Source: Gnetum montanum
Lineage: Eukaryota; Streptophyta; Gnetopsida; Gnetales; Gnetaceae
Length of the DNA: 64,000 nucleotides
Direction: 5' to 3'
Assembly: GCA_015680685.1 (NCBI GenBank)
Contig: MNCI01030349.1
Location: 130,336 to 194,335 of the forward strand
In this document: piece after piece, positions 30,417 through 42,985 of the stretch
Layout of the letters: the number at the start of each line of letters is the position of its first letter
Numbering within the stretch: position 1 is the first letter of the stretch
Position numbers and translations under genes: made by a program
Notes under the pieces: model-generated
What the model saw: only the letters and a program-made list of their open reading frames with translations
Databases searched by the model: none
What the model was told of the DNA's origin: nothing

Positions 30417-31351
30417 GGGCCAAACCATGTTAGCACCCCGAAAAGCTCAACCACGAGGAGGAAAGGCTTGGTGTCCCTGCCAACAACTAGAGTACCAACG
30501 TAAAATCAGCCATGCATCAAACCAACGCGAAAAACTAAGGTTAACATCGTAGACTAACACTTAGAAAAATTTTCTAACTGTTAACACTTGGCGTATACGC
30601 TGCTAAACCTAGCGTAGACATTGCCAAAATTTGTTTATGCCCGATGTGTACACTGCTAAACCTAGCGTAGACGCTGTCGAAATCTATTCATGCCCGGAAT
30701 ATACTCTGCCTGACCCAGTGTATACGCTGACAACTAACTATTTACGCTAATGCTCAAACCCCTTACGCTCAGCGTATATGCTGAAAAACCCCCAGCGTAT
30801 ATGCCATAGAAGTGGCCAGTGTAAATAGTCTACGCTAGACACTGAACAAACAGTTTACGTCGAAAACATGAAAAACAAGTCTACGCTGTATTTGAAAAGA
30901 CAAACTGTGCATGGTTAGCATATATGCTGAAGCAACCCTCAGCATATACGTCGCCATAGCGTAAATCGTCTACGCCGATGAAATAGAAAACTTGTTACGC
31001 CGTGGTTTACACTGACACAAGCCTGCAACTGAAAACACATTACGCTATAACAGTCTACGCTAATCTGACCTTACGCTGCGAATTTACGCTCGACGTATAT
31101 GTCGAAGTCTCTACGCTAAACCCTACGCTCGGCATATATGCTGAAACCCTCCACAAGACTGTCTACGCTATGAAACATGCATAAGCAAAGATAACTAAAA
31201 GAGACAGGATCAGAGCCTACCTGTGTGATGTTCTAGGCCATGATGGAATCCTTAGTTGGGGTAGGCACTGCAGAATGGCCTCGCTCTCCTTTGCGAAGGT
31301 CAAGTCAGGACTCTTCCTCCCCTGCCCTTCCACCTCCTTGCCTTTGCCCAT
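30417..31351 (-). pseudogene. T3 antisense gene, exon 1, intron 1 and start of exon 2
   Basis: Exon 1 is 31351-31221 (ATG 31351-31349, begins MGKGKEVEG), 131 bases as in T4 and T8. Intron 1 is 31220-30477 (GTAGGC...GGCAG), 744 bases and full of GCGTATACGC-like units. Exon 2 starts at 30476 with the HAD-motif-I-like block LLVVELFGVLTW and is cut after 60 bases by T4. It continues at 12865; by comparison with the 450-base exon of T4 about 127 bases are hidden in the gap. Confidence 0.82.
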
Positions 31352-31600
31352 CTCGGCGTCTATGCTGTGATTGGTAGCTTACACTGAGTGTTGAAACCCT
31401 GTACACCTACTCTCCACCTTCTATGCTTGGCATCTACACTAGGGTTTAGTCAGCGTCTACGCTAGGGTTTGATCGTCGGTGTCTATGCTGGGGTCTGGGT
31501 TTACGCTTACGGTATGTTTTTCCGTTTACGCTTATGCTCGCTCAGTCGCTTACGCTCAAAATGCAATGTAACAAATGAAGCTTCCCCACTTTTTTATAGC
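31352..31600 (-). promoter_or_regulatory. Promoter and 5' UTR of the T3 antisense gene
   Basis: Minus-strand GCGCTATAAAAAAGTGGGG (TATA at about 31598-31590) lies roughly 240 bp before the ATG. It is the counterpart of GCGCTATAAAAGGGG in T8. GTCTACGCTAGGGTTT-type degenerate repeats fill the 5' UTR. The stretch 31600-31764 is AT-rich, without other visible content. Confidence 0.6.
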
Positions 31601-31764
31601 GCTCCACCGACGCTGACGCCGCCGCCTCCCAGTTTGCTACTTTTTACCTTTTTGCTCATTTTTCACCAAAAGTTTGGTCAAAAATAATAAAAAAATAGAA
31701 ATTACTACATCCCGGTTCCCCTGTGAACCTCATTCTAGGGCATTTACGCTGAACATTCCAGCTA

Positions 31765-31905
31765 AAACTGCCATTACGGCCCGGTACGGCCTTAAACTAC
31801 CATTACGGCCCTGCAAGGCCTTAAACTACCATCCACAGATTACACACGACCTGGTATGGCCTTAAACTACCATTATGGTCCGGTATGGCCTTAAACTGCC
31901 ATGCA
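31765..31905. repeat. 30-bp repeats before RT in T3
   Basis: About four diverged units of GGCCTTAAACTACCATTACG plus GCCCGGTAC. They are homologous in position and core to the nine-copy array of T4. Confidence 0.75.
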
Positions 31906-33480
31906 TCCCGGTGTGATGATAATCCACCATCATGCATGTACGCATAATCTAAAATTACCAAAGCAAATAGAACGATACCCATTAGCTCATTCAGCTCTCT
32001 ATTTATTGCCAGGAGCAAGCTTGATGGATTGCCAGCACTTAACTGAACCATTAATTATCGATGGACCATATGGAAAAATTGCATGGGACACCAACATAAA
32101 CCTTATCCACTTAAGTTCAGCAACGGATGACATAGTCATCGCCTCAACACAACAAAGAATAGACGACTACAAAGGCATGAAAAAATCTCTCAACATAGAA
32201 GCTAAAAATATCACCGAAGACCCATTGACCAAAACTCCCATAACCATGCCCGATGGAGAAATTAAAATACTAAAATTAAGCACATTACTAAAACCATACC
32301 TAGCCAAAAACATTGAAGATGTGCTTAGGGAAAATATGAAAGCATTTGCTTGGTCTTATACGGACATGCCTGGACTAGATTCTCGAATTGTCCAGCACAA
32401 CATTATCCTTGACCCAAAATTGAGACCAGTAAAACAAAAGGCACAAAAGGTTAAACCCGAAGTGGCATTGGTAGTTTGTAATGAGATCACCAAGCTTTAT
32501 CAGGCTAGTTTTATCCAGGCTGTTGACTATGCCGAGTGGGTATCCAACATGGTCATTGTCCCGAAGAAGAACGGAAGCATTCGTTTATGCATTGAATTCT
32601 AGGATTTAAATGTTGCAACCATAAAGATGATTTTCCTCTGCCCAGCATAGATCAACTTATTGACTCAACTGCCGAACATGCCTTATTATCTTTTATGGAT
32701 GGCTTCTCGGGATACAATCAAATACGCATCAACCCGGAGCATCAACTCCGGACAACCTTTATGACACCATGGGGAACCTTTTGTTACACAATGATGCCCT
32801 TTGGTCTCAAGAACACTGGGGCCATGTATCAAAGAGCAATGACATTTATCTTTAGTGATTACATGTTACACTCGCTCAACGACTATGTAGACGACATTGT
32901 GGTTAAGTCAAAAACATCAGAACAACATGTACAAGACCTTGACCTAGTATTAAAATGTTGTTTAAAGTATGAATTGAGACTCAATCCAAAATAATGTATC
33001 TTTGGCATCAAGACAGGTAAAATGATTAGATTCATAGCTTCAGAAGCAGGGATACGAGTAGTTCTCGATAAGGTTAAGGCCATAACAAATCTGAAACCAC
33101 CCAGCAACCTTACCGAACTTTGAGGTCTACAAGGTTGATTACAATTTATCAGGCACTTCATAGAAAAACTAACAGACAAGCTAAAACCTATGAACCACTT
33201 GTTACGCAAAAATTTCCATTTTAAATGGACTCTACAGTGTCAAGAAGCATTCGATAACATTAAAATAACACTTGCCCAATTACCCACGGTTTATCCACCT
33301 CAAAACGATAAGCCGTTTTACATCTACCTCGCTACTTTGGATTCGTCAATTGCATCTATGCTTTGCCAAAAATGAGATGACAGAACCGAAGTCCCTGTAT
33401 ATTACTTAAGCCATGCATTAGTTTCCCATGAGAAAAGGTAAAATGACATGGAGAGATCATGTTTAGCTTTGGTCTTTTCT
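31901..33480 (+). pseudogene. pol: T3 reverse transcriptase and first RNase H
   Basis: RT blocks: ITMPDGEIKILKLS, GLDSRIVQHNIILDP, EWVSNMVIVPKKNG, DFPLPSIDQLIDST (after a frameshift near 32610), MDGFSGYNQIRINPEHQL, TMMPFGLKNTGA and YVDDIVVKS near 32885, the intact catalytic pair. The degenerate first RNase H (FYIYLATLDSSIASMLCQ) follows at about 33318. Stops at 32602, 32992, 33121 and 33373 and later ones break it. A possible sense 3' splice site, CTATTTATTGCCAG, ends at 32012 just before the conserved LMDCQHLTEPLIIDGPYG block. Confidence 0.85.
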
Positions 33481-34450
33481 TTAAGAAAATGGTGACATTA
33501 CCTCTTCCGTAACCAAGTTAACATAATTTGCAAGGATAATGTACTTAGGGCCATCACAGGAAACATTTAGGAAATGAGTCGAATTGCCCACTGGAAAGCC
33601 ATGATAGCTGAGTTTGATCTGTACTACGTAGCGTAGTCATCAGTTAAGGGTCAAGCCATAGCAAGTCAAATGGCCACTTCACCAACGCACGATCAAGCGA
33701 TAATAGAGCCAGAATTCCCGGATGAGAATATAAGCACAATAGACATAATGCCCAATGACTACGATGCCATCATAAACTTTGATGGAGCATCCACCTCTCG
33801 AGGCAGAAGTGCAGCCACTATCATCACCTATCCCTCTGGGGAGATCTGACCCTTTGCCTATCGTTTCAACTTTCATTGTACCAACAACATAGCAGAGTAC
33901 GAAGGTCTCCTTAGAGGTCTCGTGGCAGTATTGGCTTTAGACATCACACGGCTTGTTGTCAGAGTCTCAACTGGTCTTAAACCAAATCACAGATGTTTAT
34001 ACCTATAAAGCCCAACACTTACAACCATACTGTGACCTGTCGAAACATTTAATAAGATGATTCGAAACCATCGATGTACAACACATCTCTAGGAATGACA
34101 ATACCATCGCAGATGCACTAGCCACCTTAGCATTAAACGTATCGCCTGACATGTTCCACATGTTGCCAAGCTCCATAACCAGTTGTGCCGAACCAATAAC
34201 TAATACTCTTGACATGTTGCCGATCGCATCTGTTAGTACAACACATGCAATAGAATGATATGATGACATAAAATAGTACCTTCTACACGGCGAAACAACA
34301 CGACACCTAACAAATGCACAAAAGGATGCAATATGAAAATGCTCTAAGCAGTATACCCTGGTAGGGGACATATTATGTCGTAGATCTTACGAAGGCATAC
34401 TGCTAACATGTATCAGTAGTACCGATGCCCAAACCATTGTCAAATAAGTA
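33481..34450 (+). pseudogene. T3 second RNase H domain
   Basis: NFDGAST near 33778, CTNNIAEYEGLLRGL near 33880, a SQLVLNQITDVY block after a frameshift near 33960 and IADALATLAL near 34110, giving the D-E-D-D residue order. Several TGA/TAG codons interrupt the frame (33847, 34063, 34258 region). Confidence 0.8.
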
Positions 34451-34459
34451 CACGAGGGA

Positions 34460-35494
34460 CTATGTGGAGGACATATAGCACCAAAAGGCATGGCAACAAA
34501 GATCAGATGCTTAGGCTACTATTGGCCACACATGGAATACGACTGTCACTCCAAGGTCAAAACATGTAATACCTGCCAAAAACATAGCAATTTCATCCAT
34601 GTCCCACCAAATGAGTTGCATACAGCGCAAATCACATGGCCCTTTCAAAAGTGGGGGTTGGACCTCATTGGCCTAATAACCCCCTCGTCTTCCATAGGCC
34701 ATAGTTTCATTATAACCGCAACAGAATACTTCACGAAGTGGTTAGAAGCTTCTCCCCTTTGAAAAACTACCTCTAAACATGTATGCAATTTCATTTTCGA
34801 AAACATTGTAACTCGCTTTGGCATTCCCATGACAATCATCACTGACATTGGGCCACAATTTAGTAGTGTTGAGACCAAAACCTTTTGTGAAAGTGTAGGG
34901 ATCAAACACTCATTTTCATCCCCTTACTATCCTCAAAGCAATGGGCAAGCAAAGGCGACAAACAAAATGATTATTATAATACTCAAAAAGATGCTCACCC
35001 AAAGCAAGAGAAAATGGCATGAACAATTGATGTACGCATTGTGGGCATACTATACTACACATCGAACTTCAACAGGTAAAACACCATATAGTCTTATTTA
35101 CGGTTCAGAAGCTATTTTACCTTTGTAATTACAGGTACCATCTTTAAGGATCACACTTTCTGAACTCCTCGACGACGGGAAAAACAATGATTTGCGCATC
35201 ATTGACCTCAACTTGGTGGAGGAAGAACGCATACGTGCCCTTGATTAGATCGAATGGTATCAAAAAAAACAAATGCAACGACATCGACATGGCATCAACA
35301 AGCACCCTATCAAAGAAGGTGACCTTGTGCTTAAAGTTGTTCGGGAACACCCGGATAAATTCTCAGCCAATTGGGAAGGGCCTTACTTGGTCACTAAAGC
35401 ATTTGACAATGGAGCATTCAAGTTTGCTAATATGGAAGGAAACGAGCTCACCAATCCAACCAATCACTCGTTCCTAAAGCCGTTCTACATTTGA
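34460..35494 (+). pseudogene. int: T3 integrase
   Basis: Integrase with CNTCQKHSN (zinc finger), WGLDLIGLITP, ITDIGPQFSS (the usual N after D is I) and NGQAKATN, in which the catalytic Glu has become Lys. That makes this copy inactive. The C-terminal KEGDLVLKVVREH and the end FLKPFYI-stop (35494) are as in T8. Stops near 34760, 35126 and 35246. Confidence 0.83.
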
Positions 35495-35509
35495 GTGCAA
35501 GCTCAGGTA

Positions 35510-35855
35510 CGTGTGAGTCCTAGGATCATGACTATAAACTGATACCATAGAATAGTCTTGGATTATGACTTAAAACTAATACCACAGCTCGTCCTGGCAT
35601 CATGATGCTAAACCGATACCACATAGTGTCTGCAATGATGATAAGCTAGCATCCGTCCAGCATGACAAGTAAATTCCCACAGTCACATTCGCCAGAGTCC
35701 ACTAAGACTATAAACTGGTTTGCCTCTTCATGGTCCGCTAAGACTAGAAACTGGCCACATAACGTCCGCCATGATGCTAAAAGGGCAATGTCCAATAGGT
35801 TATGACATAAAACTAACCCATGATAGTCAGCTAAGACTATAAACTGGCAATTTCA
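35510..35855. repeat. Motif array after T3 integrase
   Basis: Plus-strand GACTATAAACTGGCAATTTC, GACATAAAACTAACCCATGA and related units, the reverse complement of the AGTTTATAGTC core seen at 15130-15445. Confidence 0.7.
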
Positions 35856-36870
35856 TCTCCAGTTCCACAACTTGTGGCCACATTCAGTCATTAGAATCAT
35901 CGCATCGCCTGCCATCAGACAAACTCACCAAAAATCCTACCATTAATATACAGTGCTTGAAATTACCTCCGATATCTTTGTTCCATCTGTAACTGTGTAA
36001 GTCTAAGCTCGCTTATTCACTCATGGTTTTCTTATTTCCTTGGAGTTATGTTTGCAGGATGACACCCTGAGGTTTTTGCACAAGAATGCATTTCATCATA
36101 AGTAACAAGATGGGACAATGTTTACAGCACACATGGCAAGACTAAATCAAACCATTCGCTAGTACATCCCCATCTCTCGACACGCTCTATCAGTCACACC
36201 TTTGATACACCCAGTACATCCAAAACTTTGAGCACACTGTTGCATACTGTCACACTTTGAAGCAGTTGCAACACATGACATAGCACTTGCACATGAGTAC
36301 AGAATCAATACAAAGTTTCTTCCAAAAAAATGCAGGACCCTTGGCACTTCCCATAGAAGCCCCAGGCGGGAAGGCAGCTATCTTGGAACTAAGTACTCAT
36401 GTCAAAAACAATCAAAAAACATCTAGTTGCATAGCTTTGGCTCTCCGCCAATAGGCTTCACCTAAAAACTAAACAAGGGCCTGTTCTTCCAAAGAATGTA
36501 ACACATCCTCCCGTAGCTTTGGTCTTGCCAGCAAGTTCTTTTGAACATTACCCAAGAGGCTTGTTCTGCCAAAGGATGCACATTGCATGTCTAGATTCCA
36601 AGTTTGCTAAATAATGGCTATTGACAAGGATCAGCATGACACACACACCAAAGCATCCCTTTTTCACCAAGCACAATCCCTTGGGCAGTTGCTAGTCCCC
36701 ACATCCCCATTCTCCTACCAGCTACAAAATCCAACCTTCCCAATCCCATGTACTACTGAACATGGTACGATGACATCTAGTCAAGTGGCAATGGACAAAG
36801 TCTCTATCAAGCTGCTTGTGGTGTTTTGTACTTCTTTGTCAATGCTTCTCTGGTCGATTCCTCCAAACGT
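35856..36870 (+). other. T3 3' untranslated region
   Basis: Homologous to 14115-15125 of T4 in the reverse orientation. No conserved frame. Function unknown. Confidence 0.5.
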
Positions 36871-36872
36871 CA

Positions 36873-36887
36873 ACAAAGAGGGGCCAA
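36873..36887 (+). other. T3 polypurine tract
   Basis: ACAAAGAGGGGCCAA directly before the LTR start TGAAACACCAC. Confidence 0.85.
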
Positions 36888-38014
36888 TGAAACACCACAA
36901 AATTTGGAGCTTAGCACTTGTCCAACACCAAGTAGATACCTAGGACCCCCAGAGGACTACAGCTACATCAGGTGTCACACTTGGCAATTTTAGAGATCCA
37001 ATGCTTAATTTTCACTAAGTATATAGTCCCAGCATATATGCCCAAGTGTACATTCCCAGTGTATACGCTCAAACTCTCAGCATATATGCCCAGCGTGTAT
37101 GCCCAAATTCACAGCGTATATGCCCAGCATAGACGAATAGCATACATGCCTCGCATGTACGCTTAGCAGGTACAAAAGATGTAGATGTCCAGCATGAAAC
37201 CTCCAAAGACGACATGAAAACAGCACTACAGAGCGAGATTTGCCAAAAGGCAGCAACCTTTAGCATATACGCCCTAGCATATACACCCAGCGCCTCAAGC
37301 ATATACACCCACAGTCTACGCTTGCTACAAATGTAACATATTGTACACTTGTAAATTTTACACTCTTGCACTCGGTCAGTGCGCCACGTGTCTCCCAACC
37401 CGAGTCCACCATCAAAACCCTGTATAAAAGCCCAATTTTTCATGAAATCCGGTCGGTTGGCAAAATTCCCAGAGCACACCAGAGAGCAGAGACTCTGCGA
37501 ACCAGAGCACAAAAACTCTTACACTGGAAAACCCTGTATGCTGAGCATACAGCCTCTATGCTGTGCTTACAGTGTGAACCAATCATGATCATTCCTGCAC
37601 CCACTGGGGCTTTCGTTCGCCTTGTGTTCTAATCACAACTGTGTTAGACCAGTGCATTGTACTTTCATTCTGTAATGCCATTGTTACATTTTCTTCCCAT
37701 AATCATTTACAATTTGTATTAATCGTTGTACGTATTCTGTTTACACCTATTTATGCTTACGCTTCGTTTGCATTGGTTACACTGTTTATGCTTTGTTTAA
37801 ACCTGCTACGCTGTTTACGTAAAACCCAGCGTATAGCACTTCGGTGTATGTTCGGGGAAATCCTTGTCTAATCTGCGTGCGGACCACCCAAGGTGCTCTA
37901 CCTTCATTCATTCCAGCTCATCCTTAGGCGAAGGTAGGGTCTTCTGTATGCATCCTGCAATCCCACAGTCTCTATTTCCTTCCAGCTGGAGGCTGACGAT
38001 TTTGGGCGGTACAC
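36888..38014 (+). repeat. T3 3' LTR (1.13 kb)
   Basis: TGAAACACCACAAAATT to GGGCGGTACA. The TATA box TATAAAAG is at 37423-37430. The U3 region 37030-37320 carries degenerate GCGTATATGCCCAGC palindrome units. R/U5 has GTTTACGC repeats and the conserved end TTCCAGCTGGAGGCTGACGA. Confidence 0.88.
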
Positions 38015-39370
38015 AACCCTTAACGAAAACCGCGAGCCCATTGCGGAGGCTCACTTGTTGGCCATCTGTAAGGGTGTAGTAAACAACTTCATCAAGTCCA
38101 AACTGTACTATCTCACTCCTTGCTCTCTTAGTCAAGCTTTCAATCAAACTAAAAGCATATAGGACACAGCTAAGGCAAGTAAAGACCCAGCCTACGTTGC
38201 TTACAAGAGCACCTTCACAAAGAAAGACAAAGGTAAGGCCCCAAAAAACAAGGTGGCCACTATGGCAATTGAGGCCAAGTCCAAACCTAGCAATAGCAGT
38301 ACCAAGAATAACAAGAAACCACCCATTCCTAGGGCTAGCCTTGCACCCAAACTAGGCCAAGCACTGCAACCTACTGCACCTATGCCTGAGACATCTACAT
38401 ATACCAAACCCAACTTCAAGTGCAAAGATCGCTCGAAATACACCTTGCTACCTCTCAAACCTTCAGAACTCCTGAAGTAACTATTGGCAGCAGGGTACAT
38501 CCAACACAAGTAGATGTTGGAAGGAGCAAATGCAAGACATCAACACTACTGCGAGCTCCTTAGGAATCCCTCTTTGGCCCTGCCCAATGAGCCTCCAATC
38601 CCTAGGGGTTTCAGGCTAGACAGGTTTTGTGACTACCACCAACTATGTGGTCATACCACGGATTATTGTTTGTTGTTGCAGGATGACATCCAAAGATTAA
38701 TCGATCTAGAGAAGTTGGTGCTAGATGAAAGTAACCCAGTATGCTCTGAAAATAAATCTATGTATGTCTACATAGATCCCCTTAATGCTAATAATGCTAG
38801 TTACATAATCAAAGCCATTGGCATTGACAACAATCCCAGGCCACCCTTCTAACCATTTGTGATCCGTGGGCCTCAGCATAGTGCACTAGCACCACCAACG
38901 GTTGGTCCAAGCTCACAACCATCCTTCATCTTGAAAGTCCCACCACGGGAATCCACCTTTGCACCACCTATTGGTGAGGCCACGCAATCTCGTCTGTTAA
39001 CACCTCTAGCACCATTTGTCATCAGGGGTGTAACGTCTTTGACAACCCCTATGTCACGCACTAGAATTGAACAACCTCCTCGTCCCACAAGGTGAGAAGC
39101 TTACTGGTTGAGCAAGACATCAAAGGGAAGTACCATCAAGGGTATTCCCAAGCCTATCCCTTCGTCCCTTGCATCTTCACCTTCATCACCAAAGATGAAG
39201 GTTGACATGATTACGCAGCCTGTACCACCCAGTCGATAGGGATCTGGACCCAGATCCGAGGCTACCTCTCCTTGGGAGATTCATCCTCTGGGACAAATCG
39301 AAGAGGAGGAAAGTGTTACACAAGTAGGTGGCCAAGGCCTTTTGGAGGCCCTCACCTAGGTTAAGCAAGC
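38015..39370 (+). pseudogene. gag: T5 gag, C-terminal half
   Basis: From KGVVNNFIKSKLYYL (capsid end) through a Lys-rich region to FCDYHQLCGHTTDYCLLLQ, a C-x2-H-x5-H-x4-C knuckle with the last Cys kept, and a Pro-rich linker with PFVIRG and PSFILKVP motifs. Stops near 38160, 38478, 38512 and 38850. Confidence 0.75.
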
Positions 39371-40170
39371 TTTAAAGAAGAAAAATTCTACACCGAGCTT
39401 GTACGACCTAATCATAACATTTGCACCCCACCGAGAAGCTCTAGCCCTTATATTAACGATGATTCTGGTCGACAAAAACATGCTAGCAGAAGAGGAAGCG
39501 ATGCACTCAGTAATGCTTTCCTCTGTACCTACAGAGCCCACGCCACCCTAATTAATTTTTCATAATGATGCCATTAGGGAAGATCCCAAAGGGGATCAAG
39601 TGACTACGGTGCCTCTCTTCATCACAATTCGGGTTGGCCAACACTATATCCAAAGGGTACATGTTGATGATGGGGCCTCCACGAACATCATTTCCTTCTG
39701 TATTGTGGATAAGTTGGGATTGGTCAACCAAATCAAACCAACAACAACATCGTGCCTGAGGTCCTTCAACGGGGCATGCATCTTGGTGAAAGGCACAGTT
39801 CATGTAAACTTAGTAGAAGGGGATCAGTTTCCCACAGGCACAACATTCATTGTAGTTGAAGAAATGCTCGGGTTTAACCTGATCTTGGGAAGGTTATGGT
39901 TAGTGCAACTTAGGGCTATCTCTTCACCTATACACCAAGAAATTCACTTACCATACGCGGGTAGGGAGGTGATAATTTGTTGTGATGAAGTGGCAACACA
40001 AGCAATCAGCAATGTAAACATGGAACAGGGCTTAGAGGTTACGACCTCTGAGAATGAAGCACCTGTTCATGCATGCATTAATCATTCAATGGGAGGATTT
40101 GCTTAGTGAGCTGACTCCCAAATCAGAAATGCATGGGTCAAGTTGCCCTTCTAGGCGGAGGACAATGATG
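39371..40170 (+). pseudogene. pro: T5 protease
   Basis: The main frame 39600-40106 holds VHVDDGASTNII, LVEGDQFPTGTTFIVV and FNLILGRLWLVQL. The variant D-D-G active site is the same as in T3 and T4. A stop precedes at about 39551. Confidence 0.78.
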
Positions 40171-40319
40171 TGAATAAGTGTCCTGGCAAAACACCTCGGC
40201 CTTACATTCTGATCAATCCATGATGGGTCAAGAAGTAGTTACGCATAGCGTAGCAGCCCTACTATTTCCTACCAAGTTGCCATCCCTTGTAAATTCATTA
40301 TTTTCTTGCCTTGTTAGTA

Positions 40320-40545
40320 TGCCATCCTTCTGGCATGCTACACTAATGGCCTGAAATGGCCTAAAACTATCATCACCGTTGTTTGCTTCGTTAATGTATT
40401 ATCTCTTCTGTGCAATGACCCAGAATGGCCTGAAACTAGCGCCATTGCGTTTCACTTTGACATGTTGCACAATGGCCTGAAATGGCCCAAAACTAGCAAT
40501 GGCCCGAGATGGCCTAAAACTAGCATACAAGAGCACAAAAACTTT
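40320..40545. repeat. GGCCTAAAACTAGC motif array after T5 protease
   Basis: Units of AATGGCCCGAAATGGCCTAAAACTAGC type (core CCTAAAACTA) recur. The reverse complement is related to AGTTTA-n-GCC of T4. T7 has the same variant at 47700-47890. Confidence 0.7.
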
Positions 40546-40589
40546 ACATAGTACACAAGTTAACATAAAATAGGTTTATTTTCTGAATT

Positions 40590-40726
40590 CTTCATTTCAT
40601 TAAAAATTTTCGCCTATTGGCAATGTTTGCAAAATTTTCAAAAAAATAAAAAATAAAAAATAAAAATTTCAAAATTTCAACATTTCAAAATTTTCAAAAT
40701 TTTCAAAAAAAAAATCCCTTTCAATG
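40590..40726. other. AT-rich junction at an internal deletion in T5
   Basis: Low-complexity AAAATTTTC / AAATAAAAA runs directly join the protease-side array to the integrase core. The antisense gene and RT, about 8 kb in T4, should lie here. Confidence 0.55.
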
Positions 40727-41127
40727 ATGGGGATTAGACCTCATAGGGCCTATTACGCCTAAGTCCTCTATGGGGCATAGCTTCATTATCACCGCCACAG
40801 AGTATTTTACCAAGTGGGTGGAAGCTATTCCCCTAAGGAAGATGATGTCTCATCAAATCTGTCGTTTCATCCTTGATAACATCATAACTAGGATTGGGCT
40901 TCCAATGACTATTGTGATCGACAATGGGCCATAATTCAGCAATACGAAAACCTGAACCTTCTATAGCAACCTAGGCATTAAATAATCATTTTCTTCCCCT
41001 TATTATCCGTAGGTGAATGGGCAAGTGGAGGCTACAAATAAGTCCATCATCAACTTGCTAAAGTGGATGCTCAACAACAGCAAGAGACGGTGGCACGAGC
41101 AAATCCTCTACATCCTCTGGGCCTACC
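40727..41127 (+). pseudogene. int: T5 integrase core, first part
   Basis: WGLDLIGPITP, FTKWVEAIPL, IVIDNGP and NGQVEATNKS give the three catalytic residues. Stops near 40934 and 40984. It is cut at the WAY codons by T6 and continues at 43398. Confidence 0.8.
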
Positions 41128-42008
41128 TGTACCGTCTGAAATCATCGATGAGAGGTTAGAATGAACAGACACCAAGATATCTATGGAAGAAATAGTAAGA
41201 CCCTACCTTCGCCCATGGGCAAGCTGGAAATCAATGAATGCAAAGTGCCTTGAATGGTCCACACGTGGATCAAACGAGGACTTCCCCGAACGTACGCAAT
41301 TGCGATGCGTTGGGTTATTGTAAACAAACGTAAAAAAATGTAAATGTGAATGTAGACAAGCACAAACAAGGTGTAAATAGCATAAAAATAAAATAATGTA
41401 AACTATAAATATGATTTGAAAAAATGTAACTATTTGTATTGATTAACAATTACAAAGAAGTGCACCGGTTAGAACGTAGTTGTGGAATGCTTGCAAGGTA
41501 GAAGTTTAGCCCTGATGTAAATGAATGATAGGGAATACAGGTTTTTGATTGTAGGTTCTACAGCATAGCCAAGATTACACTTGCTCCCCGTAACCAAGTC
41601 TGATGCCCAGCGTATGAAATTTTTCCTGGAATGTTCAGCACACCAAGTGTACACGGTGCCTTGTGATCAGATTTTCCAACCTTGATCTAGTGGAAAATCA
41701 GGGTTTTATACAATTTTGATGCATGGGATGTGGATCAGGTGATGCGTGTGACCGTTTTGACCAGAATGCATAGAAATTGTTACAATGTACAATGCAACGT
41801 CCAAGATCTCTTACGTTGGCGTGCATAATGCCCAGCGTAAGAACTTGAAATACTAAAAAAAATCAATGTTAATGTAAAAGCATGGATCTGGGTGTTTGAC
41901 CTTCAGATCTACAGTTCTGTGCTATTTTTGTGCTTCCAAAGCCTCCAGCGTGCATGGATTTGGCCCTAATGTGTGCGCAGCCTACTCTGGAATCAGTGTC
42001 CCAAGGTG

Positions 42009-42200
42009 TCAGCGTGACCATTATCTCAGGGTCTCAGCATGACCATCATCCCAGGGTGTTAGTGTGACCATCATCCTAGGGTTTCAACATGACCATTTTA
42101 CTAGGGTGTCAACGTGACCATCGTCCTAGGGTGTTAGCATGACCATCGTCCCAAGGTGTCAGTGTGACCATCGTCCTAGGGTGTCAACGTGACCATCAAC
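42009..42200. repeat. 25-bp tandem repeats in T6
   Basis: About seven and a half units of the type TCAGCGTGACCATCATCCCA plus GGGTG, with substitutions. Confidence 0.8.
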
Positions 42201-42204
42201 GTGT

Positions 42205-42985
42205 CCAATGTTTAAGATGCATTTTGAGCCCATTTTTGACCTGTGAGATCTTTTTTCAAAGTGGATTGCATACCTAAGGTCTAGAGTGTGTTTCTTGTCA
42301 TGTTTTAGCTCATTTAGAGGTTGTTTTGGCTCTATTTTAGTTGGTGACACTAAGCCTTACGCTAAGAAGCATGTCAGCGTGACTAATAGAAAATGACCTA
42401 AAAATAGTGCATTTTGAACCTATTTTTGACCTATGAGACCCATTTTCAGAGTGGATATACATGCCATGGGTCATGAGGATTCTGTGTGCCAAATATAGGC
42501 TGATTTAGATGTTCTTTTAGCCCTATTTTGGTTGATTACGCTGAGCCTTACGCTGAGTAGCATGTCAGCGTGACTAACAAAGAATGAGCCAAAAATATTT
42601 CATTTTGAACCCATTTTTGACCTTTGAGACGCATGTTTAGATTGGATCTACATGCCATGGCTCATGAGGGTTTTGTGTACCAAATTTGGGCTGATTTGGA
42701 TGTCTTTTTAGCCCTATTTTGGTTTGTGATGCTAAGCCTTACGCTGAGCAGCATGTCAGCGTGACTAACAAGGAATGACATGAAAAAAGTGCATTTTGAA
42801 CCATTGTTTGACCTGTGAGACCCATTCTTAGAGTGGATCTACATGCCATGGGTCATGAGGGTTCTATGTGCCAAATTTTGACTCATTTGGATGCCTTTTT
42901 GGCCCTATTTTGGTTGATGACGCTGAGCCTTACGTTGCTGGAAGCATGTCAGCGTAAGAAAATGTAACCCCAGCATCACCAAGTT
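42205..42985. repeat. ~192-bp tandem repeats in T6 U3
   Basis: Four imperfect copies, starting near 42211, 42408, 42600 and 42790 with CATTTTGAACCCATTTTTGA. Each ends with a palindromic element, ACGCTGA-N8-TCAGCGT. The element is embedded in GAGCCTTACGCTGAGCAGC. Confidence 0.8.

Larger units (their letters stand above)
30417..38014 (+). mobile_element. T3, right part: pol to 3' LTR
   Basis: Continuation of T3 after T4: antisense exon 1, 30-bp repeats, RT, both RNase H domains, integrase, motif array, 3' region, polypurine tract and 3' LTR. At 38014 the LTR ends and gag of T5 begins on the same strand, so T3 is inserted in T5. Confidence 0.85.

Noticed and set aside
42205-42985. Centromere- or satellite-like ~192-bp tandem array
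   Set aside because: Only four copies, confined between LTR ends with a target duplication, so it is internal to the solo LTR.
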